Source: Secundilactobacillus silagincola (lineage in GTDB: Bacteria; Bacillota; Bacilli; Lactobacillales; Lactobacillaceae). From it: a DNA stretch of 35,282 nucleotides. Positions 1 to 9,022 of the stretch are shown piece by piece. Both the position numbers and the translations under genes were made by a program. The stretch's first letter is position 1; the number at the start of each line of letters is the position of its first letter. The stretch lies in contig NZ_BCMJ01000015.1 in NCBI RefSeq assembly GCF_002583405.1, forward strand, positions 1 to 35,282, written 5' to 3'. Under the pieces are notes generated by a model. The model made no database searches. It had not been told where the DNA came from and saw only the letters and a program-made list of their open reading frames with translations.

Positions 1-30
1 CCGCGGCCTTAGTTCCACTATCACTTTATC

Positions 31-74
31 AAAAAAGTGATGTAATCATCTCCGTCGAGATTGATTACATCACT
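31..74 (-). terminator. Rho-independent terminator, leftward
   Basis: The arms 36-52 and 57-74 pair almost perfectly (17 pairs with one bulged base) around a CGTC loop. Read on the minus strand, the hairpin runs straight into six T residues (complement of A31-A36), a classical intrinsic terminator. On the plus strand the hairpin is followed by AATGTTAG, so it is a poor terminator in that direction. It implies a leftward transcript arising from about 75-250, where no minus-strand gene is visible, so a small RNA or leader is the simplest explanation. Confidence 0.7.
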
Positions 75-89
75 AATGTTAGTAAGTTT

Positions 90-245
90 TTGTTTATTGC
101 CGAATCGGGCTGCAGCGGGCAGAGAGCTACATGTAAGGGGATAACCACACAAATCCAAGACCAGGATTTATGCAGTCAGTCCCTTACACTTCGCTCTCTA
201 AACGCCCACTTTCACACCTTTGACTTGCTTCCCCCCTTCATATCC
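90..245 (-). ncRNA. Candidate structured small RNA (6S-like rod), unassigned
   Basis: This non-coding stretch can fold into a long rod of nested complementary blocks: 117-120 with 204-207, 121-127 (AGAGAGC) with 193-199, 132-139 (TGTAAGGG) with 181-188, and an apical stem 151-156 (AAATCC) with 164-169. Internal loops separate the blocks, much as in 6S RNA. The minus strand is favoured because a good terminator follows at 74-31, giving a transcript near 200 nt. I found no convincing minus-strand promoter, and the conserved 6S central bubble is not recognisable by eye. It could instead be a cis-leader for a leftward gene outside the window. Strand and boundaries are inferred. Confidence 0.35.
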
Positions 246-253
246 TATATAAT
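225..253 (+). promoter_or_regulatory. Promoter of nifS-thiI
   Basis: TTGCTT (225-230) and TATAAT (248-253) are separated by 17 bp. Transcription would start near 260. The short leader contains a small inverted repeat, GATTGG (270-275) with CCAATC (283-288), before the nifS ribosome binding site. Confidence 0.7.
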
Positions 254-313
254 CAACCCCAGTCTATTTGATTGGAGTCGAACCAATCTAAAACGCAAAG
301 AGGCAGATCATAC

Positions 314-1462
314 ATGATTTATTTTGATAATAGTGCAACAACGAAGGCCGATCCCGAAGTCGTTTCTACTTACGATAAAGTCAGTGAAAAGATTTGGGGT
401 AATCCTTCCAGTTTACATCAGTTTGGTGAAGAAGCTTTCAACTTACTGGAACAGTCCCGCAAACAGATTGCTGATTTACTCGGTGCGTCTCAAAGTGAGA
501 TCCTGTTCACTAGTGGCGGTACCGAAGGCGACAACTGGGTTGTAAAGGGGACCGCCATTGAAAAACGGCAGTTTGGTAACCATTTGATTACAACGGCTGT
601 TGAACATCCCGCCATTCATAATTCAATGGAACAGCTTAAGCAGTTGGGGTTTGAAGTCACTTATTTACCCGTAGATGAACACGGCCGAATCTCAATTGAT
701 GATTTGAAAGCAGCCATTCGGCCAACCACAATTTTGGTTTCCATCATGGCTGTTAATAACGAAATTGGGACGATTCAGCCGTTAAAAGAAGCAGCTGAAG
801 TTTTGAAAGATTACCCGAAGATTCATTTTCATATCGATGCCGTTCAAGGAATCGGTAAGGGTATTCAAGATCTGATCATGAATGATCGGGTGGATTTTGT
901 CAGCTTTTCTGGGCACAAGTTCCATGCGCCTCGAGGAATCGGTTTTATTTACGCTCGTCGAGGTCGCAAGATTGCACCACTGCTTACTGGCGGCGGTCAG
1001 GAACGTAACTTGCGTAGTGGTACCGAAAACCTGCCAGCAATTGCTGCCATGGCGAAGGCTTTACGGTTATTGTTAACGGATGAGAAGCAGAAAGTTGCTA
1101 AGGAAGCTGAGATCAAGCAACGGATTTTTGACCACGTTAAAAAATTCCCGTTGGTGACTACCTTTTCTGAAGATAATGATGGTTTTGCACCTCACATTCT
1201 GTGTTTTGCCATTCAGGGTGTCCGTGGTGAGACCATTGTGCATGCCTTTGAGGAGCAAGGTATCTACATTTCAACGACAAGTGCTTGCAGTTCTAAGAAG
1301 CATTTAGCATCAAGCACTTTGACTGCGATGCACATTCCCGAAAAACTTTCTACCAGCGCCATTCGGATTTCACTAGATGATCATAATACGTTGGCAGAAG
1401 CCGATGAGTTCAACAAGGTTTTTGACCAGCTATACGATAAATTTAAAATTTTATCAGCATAA
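314..1462 (+). CDS. nifS: Cysteine desulfurase (NifS/IscS type)
   Basis: Pyridoxal-phosphate enzyme that removes sulfur from cysteine and holds it as a persulfide for transfer to acceptor proteins. The 382-residue protein begins with the family start MIYFDNSATT. The PLP lysine lies in SFSGHKFHAPRG (K202) and the catalytic cysteine in STTSACSSKKH (C325). An in-frame ATG at 272 exists, but the family start and the AGAGG ribosome site just before 314 favour ATG 314. thiI follows after 24 bp, which points to the NifS partner dedicated to ThiI-dependent 4-thiouridine and thiamine thiazole sulfur transfer rather than general Fe-S assembly. The loop after the cysteine is long, as in class II/NifZ-like enzymes. 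Confidence 0.95.
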   Translation: MIYFDNSATTKADPEVVSTYDKVSEKIWGNPSSLHQFGEEAFNLLEQSRKQIADLLGASQSEILFTSGGTEGDNWVVKGTAIEKRQFGNHLITTAVEHPAIHNSMEQLKQLGFEVTYLPVDEHGRISIDDLKAAIRPTTILVSIMAVNNEIGTIQPLKEAAEVLKDYPKIHFHIDAVQGIGKGIQDLIMNDRVDFVSFSGHKFHAPRGIGFIYARRGRKIAPLLTGGGQERNLRSGTENLPAIAAMAKALRLLLTDEKQKVAKEAEIKQRIFDHVKKFPLVTTFSEDNDGFAPHILCFAIQGVRGETIVHAFEEQGIYISTTSACSSKKHLASSTLTAMHIPEKLSTSAIRISLDDHNTLAEADEFNKVFDQLYDKFKILSA

Positions 1463-1486
1463 GACTTAAACGAAAAGGAGAACCAT

Positions 1487-2704
1487 ATGCAATATTCTGA
1501 AATTATGGTGCGTTATGGCGAACTTTCGACTAAGGGGAAGAACCGGAAAGATTTTATCCGTCAACTTGGTCGAAATGTCCGTCATAGCCTTCATGACTTT
1601 GAAGGTTTAGATATCCGTGCGCAGTATGACCGATTGCACGTTGCGCTAAACGGCAACGACTCAACAGCAGTTATTGAACGTCTGAAGGGTGTTTTCGGTA
1701 TCGAAAATTTTTCACCAGTGATCAAACTGGAAAAAGATTTTGAAGCTGTCAAAGAAACTGCCCTTCAAATGATTCAAGCACAGTATGAACCTGGCATGAC
1801 TTTTAAGATCAATACTCGCCGTCAGGATCACCAATTTGAATATGACACCAACCAGATCAACGATAAACTGGGTGGTCATATTTTACGTAACGTTCCGGGA
1901 ATCAAGGTTAAAATGAAAAATCCTGATATCACGTTACGAGTGGAAGTCCGTTTGAACGGTATTTTTCTAAGTAGCGAAACCATCCCAGGTGCTGGCGGCT
2001 TGCCTGTCGGTACTGGTGGTAAAGCAACCATGATGCTTTCTGGCGGAATTGATTCGCCGGTAGCAGCCTATCTTGGTATGAAGCGGGGCGTTAAGCTTGA
2101 TATGGTGCATTTCTTTAGTCCGCCATATACCAGTGAACAAGCCTTGGCTAAGGCCAAAGAGCTGACTTCAAAGGTTGCTGGTTATGCCGGCAGCATTAAC
2201 TTTATTCAAGTGCCCTTTACGAAAGTACAGGAAACGATTAAAGAAAAGGTGCCGGAAGGTTATTTGATGACCATTCAGCGCCGGATGATGTTGCGGATTG
2301 CGGCGGCCATTACATTAGCCCGTGGTGATAAAGGCGTCTTCACCGGAGAATCGCTTGGACAAGTGGCTTCGCAAACGCTTGAAAGCATGATGGCCATTAA
2401 TGATGTCACTAATTTACCTGTACTTCGGCCCTTAGTTTCAATGGATAAGACCGAGATCATAAAGATTGCCGAAAAAATTGACACGTATGATTTATCAATT
2501 TTACCATTTGAAGACTGCTGTACGATTTTTACACCGCCAGCACCTAAGACCCGTCCTGACTTGGAAAAAACGCGTAATTTTGAAAAACTGATCGATGTGG
2601 ACGGCTTAATGCAAGAAGCCCTCGATGGCATTGAAGTTACTGTGATTCATCCGGGTGAAAACTTTATGAATCAAAGCGAAGATGTTTTTGCTGAATTACT
2701 TTAA
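1487..2704 (+). CDS. thiI: tRNA 4-thiouridine synthase / thiamine sulfurtransferase ThiI
   Basis: Adenylates uridine 8 of tRNA and transfers persulfide sulfur to make 4-thiouridine; it also supplies sulfur for the thiamine thiazole. At 405 residues it has the N-terminal ferredoxin-like/THUMP region (about 1-165) and the PP-loop ATP pyrophosphatase motif SGGIDSP at residues 185-191. It lacks the C-terminal rhodanese domain of the E. coli enzyme, which is usual in Firmicutes, where the upstream NifS supplies the persulfide. A CC pair lies in FEDCCTIF near residue 344. It has a good ribosome site (AAGGAG) and forms one operon with nifS, ended by the terminator at 2718-2783. Confidence 0.96.
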   Translation: MQYSEIMVRYGELSTKGKNRKDFIRQLGRNVRHSLHDFEGLDIRAQYDRLHVALNGNDSTAVIERLKGVFGIENFSPVIKLEKDFEAVKETALQMIQAQYEPGMTFKINTRRQDHQFEYDTNQINDKLGGHILRNVPGIKVKMKNPDITLRVEVRLNGIFLSSETIPGAGGLPVGTGGKATMMLSGGIDSPVAAYLGMKRGVKLDMVHFFSPPYTSEQALAKAKELTSKVAGYAGSINFIQVPFTKVQETIKEKVPEGYLMTIQRRMMLRIAAAITLARGDKGVFTGESLGQVASQTLESMMAINDVTNLPVLRPLVSMDKTEIIKIAEKIDTYDLSILPFEDCCTIFTPPAPKTRPDLEKTRNFEKLIDVDGLMQEALDGIEVTVIHPGENFMNQSEDVFAELL

Positions 2705-2717
2705 TAGGTTTAACTGA

Positions 2718-2783
2718 AGAGAAGGTCATTTGACTCGTGTAAATTTTGTAACAGCGGGTAAATGGCCGTCTCTTTTTGTTTTG
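2718..2783 (+). terminator. Terminator of nifS-thiI
   Basis: The 14-base arms 2718-2731 (AGAGAAGGTCATTT) and 2760-2773 (AAATGGCCGTCTCT) pair except for one mismatch, with one G-U pair. They are followed by TTTTGTTTTG. The 28-base loop is long but the arms and U tract are good. Confidence 0.7.
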
Positions 2784-2804
2784 TAATAATGGCTTGAAAT
2801 CTGC

Positions 2805-2833
2805 TTGCAATTTTAGACCTGACGCTGTAAATT
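2805..2833 (+). promoter_or_regulatory. Promoter of tpx
   Basis: TTGCAA (2805-2810) and TAAATT (2828-2833) with a 17-bp spacer lie between the thiI terminator and the tpx ribosome site. A second possible -10, TATAGT, lies a few bases further on, so the exact -10 is uncertain. Confidence 0.5.
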
Positions 2834-2869
2834 TAAGCTATAGTTGCACCCAAAAGGAGTGTTTAATTG

Positions 2870-3379
2870 ATGAAGGTTAAATTTAATGGTGAAGAAGTTG
2901 AATTGGAAGGTAATCCACCACAAGTTGGCGACCAATTACCGAAGTTTAAGTTGTTCAATCAGGATGGTGAGAAGGTTAAGATGGCACAACTGATTGGTAA
3001 GCCACTCATGCTGTCAATCGTGCCGGATCTGCAAACGCCTGTCTGCAGTACCCAAACGCATAAGTTTAATCAGCAGGCTGACCACTATCCAGATGCAACC
3101 TTTGTGACGATTTCAAACAATACGATTGCACAGCAAAAGAATTGGTGTGCGGCAGAGGGTGTTATTAACCTGCAGATTCTTTCTGACGAAGAGTTATCGT
3201 TTGGCTACGCGTCTAACTTATATTTACCTAATATGGGTGTCTTGACCCGTGCCATCCTAGTCGTTGATGCTGATGGTAAAATCACTTACGAGGAAATTGT
3301 TTCGGACGTCGCTCATGAACCAGATTATATTGCAGCGTTAAATGCTTTAGAAAAATTAACATCTAGAGTTGACGAGTAG
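2870..3379 (+). CDS. tpx: Thiol peroxidase (atypical 2-Cys peroxiredoxin)
   Basis: Reduces hydrogen and organic peroxides using thioredoxin. The 169-residue protein has the Tpx peroxidatic cysteine in PDLQTPVCSTQTHKF (C59) and the resolving cysteine in KNWCAAEG (C93), at the usual Tpx spacing of 34 residues. The N-terminal VKFNGEEVELEG strand is also typical. A TTG at 2867 is in frame, but ATG 2870 is better spaced from AAAGGAG (2854-2859). It has its own promoter. The valS leader promoter starts inside its last codons, so the two units are separate but tightly packed. Confidence 0.94.
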   Translation: MKVKFNGEEVELEGNPPQVGDQLPKFKLFNQDGEKVKMAQLIGKPLMLSIVPDLQTPVCSTQTHKFNQQADHYPDATFVTISNNTIAQQKNWCAAEGVINLQILSDEELSFGYASNLYLPNMGVLTRAILVVDADGKITYEEIVSDVAHEPDYIAALNALEKLTSRVDE

Positions 3380-3397
3380 CCTAAAAATGGCTATCAT
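3369..3397 (+). promoter_or_regulatory. Promoter of the valS T-box transcript
   Basis: TTGACG (3369-3374) and TATCAT (3392-3397) are 17 bp apart. The -35 lies inside the last codons of tpx. Transcription would begin near 3404, just before the T-box stem I. Confidence 0.7.
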
Positions 3398-3403
3398 ATC
3401 GAG

Positions 3404-3645
3404 TATAAGCAATGAGCAAGAGAGTCAGTCAAAAAGTTTCGCGCAGAGAGAAAGTCCATGGCTGAAAGACTTTTCGAACGATTGGTTGAGGGTAGCTTGC
3501 GAGCTGTCAGACCGAACATATAGTAAGTCTGACCGGAGTGACATCCGTTAACGATTGTTATTAAGAGGGGTTTAATAGCCCAATTTAGGTGGTACCGCGA
3601 AAAGCATTTCGTCCTATTTTTATAGGATGAGGTGCTTTTTTTCTT
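3404..3645 (+). promoter_or_regulatory. T-box leader, valine (specifier GUA), of valS
   Basis: Transcription-attenuation leader that reads uncharged tRNA. The base of stem I is GCAAG (about 3418-3422) with CTTGC (3496-3500). Just 5' of that closing strand, in the specifier loop, sits GUA (3492-3494), a valine codon followed by a purine. A further stem is formed by GTCAGAC (3506-3512) with GTCTGAC (3527-3533). The conserved T-box AGGTGGTACCGCG is at 3587-3599. It is followed by a terminator (3600-3643) of GC-poor arms with TTTTTTT. Uncharged tRNA-Val should stabilise the antiterminator and let valS be transcribed. Confidence 0.93.
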
Positions 3646-3678
3646 ACATAGCAATCGAATTAGAAAGGGAGAGATCAG

Positions 3679-6345
3679 ATGACAGATAAGTCGACAGAAA
3701 TGCCACCGAAGTACGATCCGCAAGCCGTTGAGGCCGGACGTTATGACGAGTGGTTGTCAGAAGGGCTTTTCAAGCCTAGTGGAGACAAAAAAGCAAAACC
3801 ATATTCAATCGTTATTCCACCGCCAAATGTTACCGGTAAATTGCATTTAGGCCATGCTTGGGATACGACGTTGCAAGATATGCTCATTCGTCAAAAACGG
3901 ATGCAGGGTTACGATACGCTATGGTTGCCAGGAATGGATCATGCTGGTATCGCAACTCAGGCCAAGGTTGAAGCTAAGCTCCGTAAGCAGGGCATCAGCC
4001 GATACGATTTAGGCCGTGAGAAGTTCGTCGATAAAGTCTGGGAATGGAAAGATGAATTTGCCAGCACCATTAAGACACAGTGGGGCAAACTTGGCCTGTC
4101 ATTGGATTATTCCCGTGAACGGTTTACCTTGGATAAAGGGCTATCCGATGCCGTTAAGAAGGTTTTCGTACAGCTCTATCGTAAAGGCCTGATCTACCGT
4201 GGGGAATACATAATCAACTGGGATCCCCAAGCGCGGACTGCTTTGTCTGATATCGAGGTTATTCATAAGGACGATAAGGGTGCCTTTTACCACGTTAAAT
4301 ATAAATTTGCGGATGGTAAAACTAAGCTTAACGGCAAGGACTACATCGAAATTGCGACTACCCGTCCCGAAACGATGATGGGTGATACTGCTGTTGCCGT
4401 TAACGCTAGTGATGAACGGTATAAGGATGTCATTGGCAAGAAGGTTATTTTGCCACTTGCTAACCGCGAAATTCCAATCATTGCTGATCAACATGCCGAT
4501 CCAGAGTTTGGAACTGGTGCCGTTAAAATCACACCAGCTCACGACCCCAATGACTTTTTGGTAGGTAACCGTCATAACTTGGAACGAATCAACACCATGA
4601 ATGAAGATGCCACCATGAACGAAAATGCGGGCAAATATGAAGGCTTGACCCGTTTTGAAGCTCGAGAAGCAATGGTCAAAGACCTTCAAGATCAAGGCTT
4701 GATGATTTCTATTGAACCAATCGTCCACTCCGTTGGTCATTCAGAACGGACTGGGGTTCAAGTTGAAGCCCGGTTATCAACTCAATGGTTCGTTAAGATG
4801 AAACCATTAGCAGAACAAGCTTTGAAGAATCAAAAAGGTGACGATAAAGTTGATTTCGTCCCAGAACGGTTTGAAGGGACGTTTACTCACTGGATGGAAA
4901 ACGTTCATGACTGGGTTATTTCCCGTCAGCTCTGGTGGGGCCATCAGATTCCAGCTTGGTACAACAAGAAGACTGGTGAAATCTACGTTGACGAGCAGCC
5001 ACCGAAGGACATCGAAAACTGGGAACAAGACAAGGATGTTTTGGATACCTGGTTCTCCAGTGCTTTGTGGCCATTCTCAACCATGGGCTGGCCTGATACA
5101 GATGCACCAGATTACAAGCGCTATTTCCCAACCAACACTCTGGTAACAGGGTACGATATCATCTTCTTCTGGGTATCACGGATGATTTTCCAGTCCCTTG
5201 AATTTACTGGCCGCCGACCGTTTAAGCACGTGTTGCTTCACGGTTTGATTCGTGACGAACAGGGACGTAAGATGAGTAAGTCGTTAGGTAATGGGATCGA
5301 CCCAATGGATGTTATCGACAAGTACGGTGCCGATGCCTTACGTTGGTTCCTGTCTAACGGTTCTACACCTGGTCAAGATATTCGGTTTACTTACACTAAG
5401 ATGGATGCCGCTTGGAACTTTATCAACAAAATCTGGAATGCTAGCCGATATGTCATCATGAATCTTGGCGAAATGAGCAAGCCGGAACTGCCTGACGAAA
5501 GTGAATGGGATTTAGCTGACCGTTGGATCTTAAGCCGTTTGAACAAGACGGTGGCACAAGTCACTGAGCAGTTTGATAAGTTCAATTTTGGTGAAGCTGG
5601 TCGTGCACTTTATGATTTCATTTGGAATGACTTCTGTGACTGGTACATCGAAATGAGTAAGGAAATCTTAACGGGTGACGATGAAAAAGCTAAGGCGAAT
5701 ACTCGTAATATTTTAGCTTACGTTTTGGATCAAACCTTACGTTTGTTACACCCAATCATGCCATTTGTGACTGAAAAAATTTGGTTGACCATGCCACACG
5801 ATGGTAAATCATTGGTCACTGCTAAGTACCCAGTCGTGCATGATGAATTCGAGAATGCCCAAGCTGAATCACAGATGGCTAACTTGATTGAATTAATCAA
5901 AGCTGTTCGTAATATTCGTGCTGAAGCTAATGCGCCGATGTCATCAGAAATCGACGTGCTGATCAAGACGGATAATCACGAATTGGCCAACGTGTTTGAA
6001 ACTAACCGTGATTACATTGACCGTTTTGTTCACCCAAAGGAATTGACAATCGGTGCCGACGTTAAAGCACCTAAGCTTGCCATGACTGGGATCATCACTG
6101 ATGCCGAAGTTTATGTGCCATTGGCTGAACTGGTTGATTTGAACGAAGAAGCAGCTCGGTTGAACAAGGAAATTAAGAAGTTCGAAGCCGAAGTCGAACG
6201 CGCAAAGAAGAAGTTAAGTAACGAGCGTTTCGTTGCCAACGCACCCGATGATGTGGTTGAAAGCGAACGTCAAAAGCAAGCTGATAACGAATCTAAGTTA
6301 AAGGCAACCCAAGATCGTTTAGCTGCTTTAAGGGCTGAACAGTAA
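3679..6345 (+). CDS. valS: Valyl-tRNA synthetase
   Basis: Class I aminoacyl-tRNA synthetase that charges tRNA-Val and edits mischarged threonine. It is 888 residues, the normal length. The HIGH signature is HLGH at residues 56-59 after PPPNVTGKL, the KMSKS motif is at 531-535, and the CP1 editing domain with [13 protein letters not shown] lies between. The C terminus (about 815-885) is the charged coiled-coil arm seen in ValRS. Ribosome site AAGGGAGA precedes ATG 3679. It is controlled by the upstream valine T-box, so expression should rise when tRNA-Val is undercharged. Confidence 0.98.
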   Translation: MTDKSTEMPPKYDPQAVEAGRYDEWLSEGLFKPSGDKKAKPYSIVIPPPNVTGKLHLGHAWDTTLQDMLIRQKRMQGYDTLWLPGMDHAGIATQAKVEAKLRKQGISRYDLGREKFVDKVWEWKDEFASTIKTQWGKLGLSLDYSRERFTLDKGLSDAVKKVFVQLYRKGLIYRGEYIINWDPQARTALSDIEVIHKDDKGAFYHVKYKFADGKTKLNGKDYIEIATTRPETMMGDTAVAVNASDERYKDVIGKKVILPLANREIPIIADQHADPEFGTGAVKITPAHDPNDFLVGNRHNLERINTMNEDATMNENAGKYEGLTRFEAREAMVKDLQDQGLMISIEPIVHSVGHSERTGVQVEARLSTQWFVKMKPLAEQALKNQKGDDKVDFVPERFEGTFTHWMENVHDWVISRQLWWGHQIPAWYNKKTGEIYVDEQPPKDIENWEQDKDVLDTWFSSALWPFSTMGWPDTDAPDYKRYFPTNTLVTGYDIIFFWVSRMIFQSLEFTGRRPFKHVLLHGLIRDEQGRKMSKSLGNGIDPMDVIDKYGADALRWFLSNGSTPGQDIRFTYTKMDAAWNFINKIWNASRYVIMNLGEMSKPELPDESEWDLADRWILSRLNKTVAQVTEQFDKFNFGEAGRALYDFIWNDFCDWYIEMSKEILTGDDEKAKANTRNILAYVLDQTLRLLHPIMPFVTEKIWLTMPHDGKSLVTAKYPVVHDEFENAQAESQMANLIELIKAVRNIRAEANAPMSSEIDVLIKTDNHELANVFETNRDYIDRFVHPKELTIGADVKAPKLAMTGIITDAEVYVPLAELVDLNEEAARLNKEIKKFEAEVERAKKKLSNERFVANAPDDVVESERQKQADNESKLKATQDRLAALRAEQ

Positions 6346-6364
6346 TTGGTTCACATGTTATAAT
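6336..6364 (+). promoter_or_regulatory. Possible promoter of folC
   Basis: A perfect TATAAT at 6359-6364 has TGAACA (6336-6341, four of six -35 matches) 17 bp upstream, overlapping the valS stop codon. It lies upstream of the terminator at 6381-6414, so a transcript from here would meet that hairpin within the first ten or so bases. Confidence 0.4.
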
Positions 6365-6380
6365 AAAATCTAGAATCAAA

Positions 6381-6414
6381 GGGGCGGGATCGATATTGAT
6401 TCCGTTCCTTTTTT
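6381..6414 (+). terminator. Terminator after valS
   Basis: An 11-bp stem, 6381-6391 with 6398-6408, includes three G-U pairs and a 6-base loop, and is followed by six T residues. It ends the valS transcript and probably limits read-through into folC. Confidence 0.8.
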
Positions 6415-6442
6415 AAACGAGAAAAGTGGGGATTGATGAGGC

Positions 6443-7753
6443 ATGGTGAAGAATTACGATGAAGCGTTAAATTTTATTCATGGCAGAACGAAATTTAAAA
6501 AAAGCGACCATTTGAATCGGATGCGGAAATTTTTGGAGTTACTTGGTGATCCTCAGAAGAACATCTCTGCTATTCACGTGGCTGGTACGAATGGCAAAGG
6601 GTCCACGGTGGCTTATTTGCGAGACTTGCTGATGTCGCAAGGATACACGGTAGGTACGTTTACGTCGCCGTTTTTAGTTCGTTTCAACGAACGGATCTCA
6701 GTCGATGGAGAACCTATTTCGGATGCGACCTTGATTAGCTTAGTCAATCAGGTTCAGCCGATCGTTGCCGAATTAGATGCAAATTACCCAGAAGGCGGCC
6801 CCACCGAATTTGAAATTATTACCGCAATGATGTTTCTCTACTTTAAAACGCAAGTTGACGTTGCCGTGATTGAGGTTGGCATTGGCGGTTTACTAGATTC
6901 AACCAACGTATTTACACCTGCCGTTTCGGTGATTACTACGATTGGGTTCGACCACATGAAGCTGTTAGGGAATACCTTGCCGAAAATAGCTGCACAAAAA
7001 GCTGGCATTATTAAACCTGATGTGCCGGTTGTGGCAGGACGACTACCACAGTCGGCAATGCAAGTGGTTGAAAAAACGGCTACTGCAAATAAGAGCCCGC
7101 TATATCGGCTGGGGCAAGAAATCACCGTTAAGATTAAATCGGAAGCAGGTTGGCAGGAAAAGTTCGACTATCACTTTGGCGACTACTTGTTTAAAGGACT
7201 AAAAATTAGTATGCTGGGCGATTATCAGGTGGACAATGCGAGCTGCGCTTTAACCGCGTTTATTCTGTATCAAGCCCAGAAAAAACAAGCTGTTAGCCGC
7301 TCGGAGGCTGTTTCTTCGTTAGCTAAAACGGTCTGGGCTGGCCGCTTTGAACCCATTAATCAGGATCCTCTGGTCGTTATTGATGGCGCCCATAACGAAC
7401 CAGCCGTAGAGGAGCTGACGGCTTTATTAAAGCAGCGTTTTCACGATAATGAGATCTATATTCTGTTTGGCGTGCTTGCTGATAAGCAGCATGACAAGAT
7501 GCTGGCTACGTTGCGCACGGTACCTAATCTGCACATTGTTTTAACGACCTTTCAGGGACCGGGAAGTCGTGCAGTTACGGATCCCGAAAAGTTAGCTGCT
7601 CAGTATCAAGATGACCAGCGCATCGAGGTTATAGACAACTGGCAGTTAGCAATTGGGACCATCTCTCAGCGGATGTCGGCTGAAGATTTATTTCTGATCA
7701 CGGGGTCGCTATACTTCATTTCTGACGTTCGTGCGTTCTTTAAACAGCCCTGA
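6443..7753 (+). CDS. folC: Folylpolyglutamate synthase / dihydrofolate synthase
   Basis: ATP-dependent ligase that adds glutamate to dihydropteroate and/or folates, retaining them in the cell. The 436-residue protein has the Mur-ligase-like P loop GTNGKGS at residues 48-54, the downstream TSPFLVRFNERI segment and the TEFEIITAMMF region of FolC. The C-terminal domain carries VVIDGAHNEPA. It is the usual neighbour downstream of valS in Firmicutes. ATG 6443 is chosen from homology. The ribosome site is weak: GTGGGGA is about ten bases upstream, with GAGG too close to the start. radC, found after folC in many relatives, is absent here. Confidence 0.95.
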   Translation: MVKNYDEALNFIHGRTKFKKSDHLNRMRKFLELLGDPQKNISAIHVAGTNGKGSTVAYLRDLLMSQGYTVGTFTSPFLVRFNERISVDGEPISDATLISLVNQVQPIVAELDANYPEGGPTEFEIITAMMFLYFKTQVDVAVIEVGIGGLLDSTNVFTPAVSVITTIGFDHMKLLGNTLPKIAAQKAGIIKPDVPVVAGRLPQSAMQVVEKTATANKSPLYRLGQEITVKIKSEAGWQEKFDYHFGDYLFKGLKISMLGDYQVDNASCALTAFILYQAQKKQAVSRSEAVSSLAKTVWAGRFEPINQDPLVVIDGAHNEPAVEELTALLKQRFHDNEIYILFGVLADKQHDKMLATLRTVPNLHIVLTTFQGPGSRAVTDPEKLAAQYQDDQRIEVIDNWQLAIGTISQRMSAEDLFLITGSLYFISDVRAFFKQP

Positions 7754-7765
7754 TTTAGGGTTGTT
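7743..7765 (+). terminator. Weak terminator-like hairpin overlapping the folC stop
   Basis: AACAGCCCT (7743-7751) pairs with AGGGTTGTT (7757-7765) around a 5-base loop. The folC stop codon lies between the arms. The following sequence is A/T-mixed rather than a pure T run, so termination may be weak. Confidence 0.35.
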
Positions 7766-7853
7766 ATATATGTAATATTTAATTTCTTTTAAATAACAAA
7801 TTAATGCTTGCCAGATTGCCCCTTAATTGGTTATGCTTTTAATCGGCGAGTAG

Positions 7854-7881
7854 TTATTAAATTTTTGAGGTATGGTATAAT
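7854..7881 (+). promoter_or_regulatory. Promoter of mreB (extended -10)
   Basis: TATAAT at 7876-7881 is preceded by TGG, giving an extended -10. A weak -35 TTATTA (7854-7859) is 16 bp upstream. The leader to the mreB start is about 60 bases. Confidence 0.65.
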
Positions 7882-7945
7882 AACACCTAGCAAATTAACA
7901 AGCAATCAAACAAGTGGTTGTGGCTAAATGAAGGGATGAAACAGA

Positions 7946-8950
7946 TTGTTCGGATTAGGAACTAAAAACATTGGTATCGATCTTGGGACAGCTAACACGA
8001 TCGTTTACGTGGACGGAAAAGGTATCGTCTTGCGTGAACCTTCAGTTGTTGCCAAGAATTCGAAGACCGGCGAGATTGTCTCAGTCGGTGAAGATGCAAG
8101 AGCAATGATTGGGCGGACACCAGCAAGTATCGTTGCCATTCGGCCAATGAAAGACGGCGTTATCGCTGATTATGATACAACCGTTGCAATGATGAAGTAT
8201 TACATTCAAAAGACGTTAGGCAGCTCAAATGGCAAGCCTTACGTCATGGTTTGTGTGCCTAGCGGTGTTACTGAAGTTGAAAAGCGGGCCGTTATTGACG
8301 CTACCCGGGTCGCTGGTGCGCGTGATGCATACGTGCTTGAAGAACCATTTGCTGCAGCTATTGGTGCGGGACTTCCCGTTATGGATCCAACTGGTAGTAT
8401 GGTTGTTGATATTGGTGGTGGGACCACTGACGTTGCTACCATTTCACTTGGTGGTATCGTGTCAAGCCGTTCAATTCGGATGGCTGGCGACAAATTAGAT
8501 GAAGCAATCGTGGCTTATGTCCGTCAACATTTCAATTTACTGATTGGTGAACGGACCGCTGAACAGTTGAAGTGGGATATTGGTTCTGCTTCAAAAGAAG
8601 CTGTTAAGGCTGACGATGGTGCTTCTATTAGAGGACGTGACCTCATTACTGGTCTACCTAAGACAATCGATGTTTCAGCTGTTGACATCGCAGAAGCTAT
8701 TCACGAATCAGTTGAAGAAATTATTAATGCGGTAAAGGAAACACTTGAAGAGACTTCGCCTGAAATCGCAGCCGATGTTATCGATCATGGGATTGTTCTC
8801 ACTGGTGGTGGTGCTTTATTGCATAACTTACCAGATGTCATCGCAGATGCGACTAAGGTGCCAGTGTTTATTGCTAACGACCCGCTTGATTGCGTCGCTA
8901 TCGGTACTGGTGAATCACTTAAAAGTATTGACGTTATGAAAAAGAAATAG
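7946..8950 (+). CDS. mreB: Rod-shape-determining actin homologue MreB
   Basis: Membrane-associated actin-like ATPase that guides lateral wall synthesis. It is 334 residues, normal for MreB. The actin-fold nucleotide motifs are visible: [14 protein letters not shown] near the N terminus (phosphate 1), [16 protein letters not shown] (phosphate 2) and VLTGGGALL (adenosine). The start is TTG 7946, because the only nearby in-frame ATG (7928) is followed at once by a stop and a ribosome site AAGGGATG sits at the right distance. mreC is not tightly coupled: a 232-bp structured gap follows. With minCD and rodZ present, it indicates a rod-shaped cell. Confidence 0.96.
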   Translation: MFGLGTKNIGIDLGTANTIVYVDGKGIVLREPSVVAKNSKTGEIVSVGEDARAMIGRTPASIVAIRPMKDGVIADYDTTVAMMKYYIQKTLGSSNGKPYVMVCVPSGVTEVEKRAVIDATRVAGARDAYVLEEPFAAAIGAGLPVMDPTGSMVVDIGGGTTDVATISLGGIVSSRSIRMAGDKLDEAIVAYVRQHFNLLIGERTAEQLKWDIGSASKEAVKADDGASIRGRDLITGLPKTIDVSAVDIAEAIHESVEEIINAVKETLEETSPEIAADVIDHGIVLTGGGALLHNLPDVIADATKVPVFIANDPLDCVAIGTGESLKSIDVMKKK

Positions 8951-9022
8951 CATTCGGGAGTGAGGCATTGGTTCTGGATAATCGTTGAATACGGTATTAT
9001 TAGTATCTAGCAATTAGGAACA

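Noticed and set aside
90-317. A 75-codon plus-strand open frame at the left edge
   Set aside because: It overlaps the structured RNA-like segment, the nifS promoter and the nifS start, lacks a ribosome site and resembles no family.
4141-4740. A 199-codon antisense frame within valS
   Set aside because: A shadow of a strongly coding gene; no ribosome site or family resemblance.
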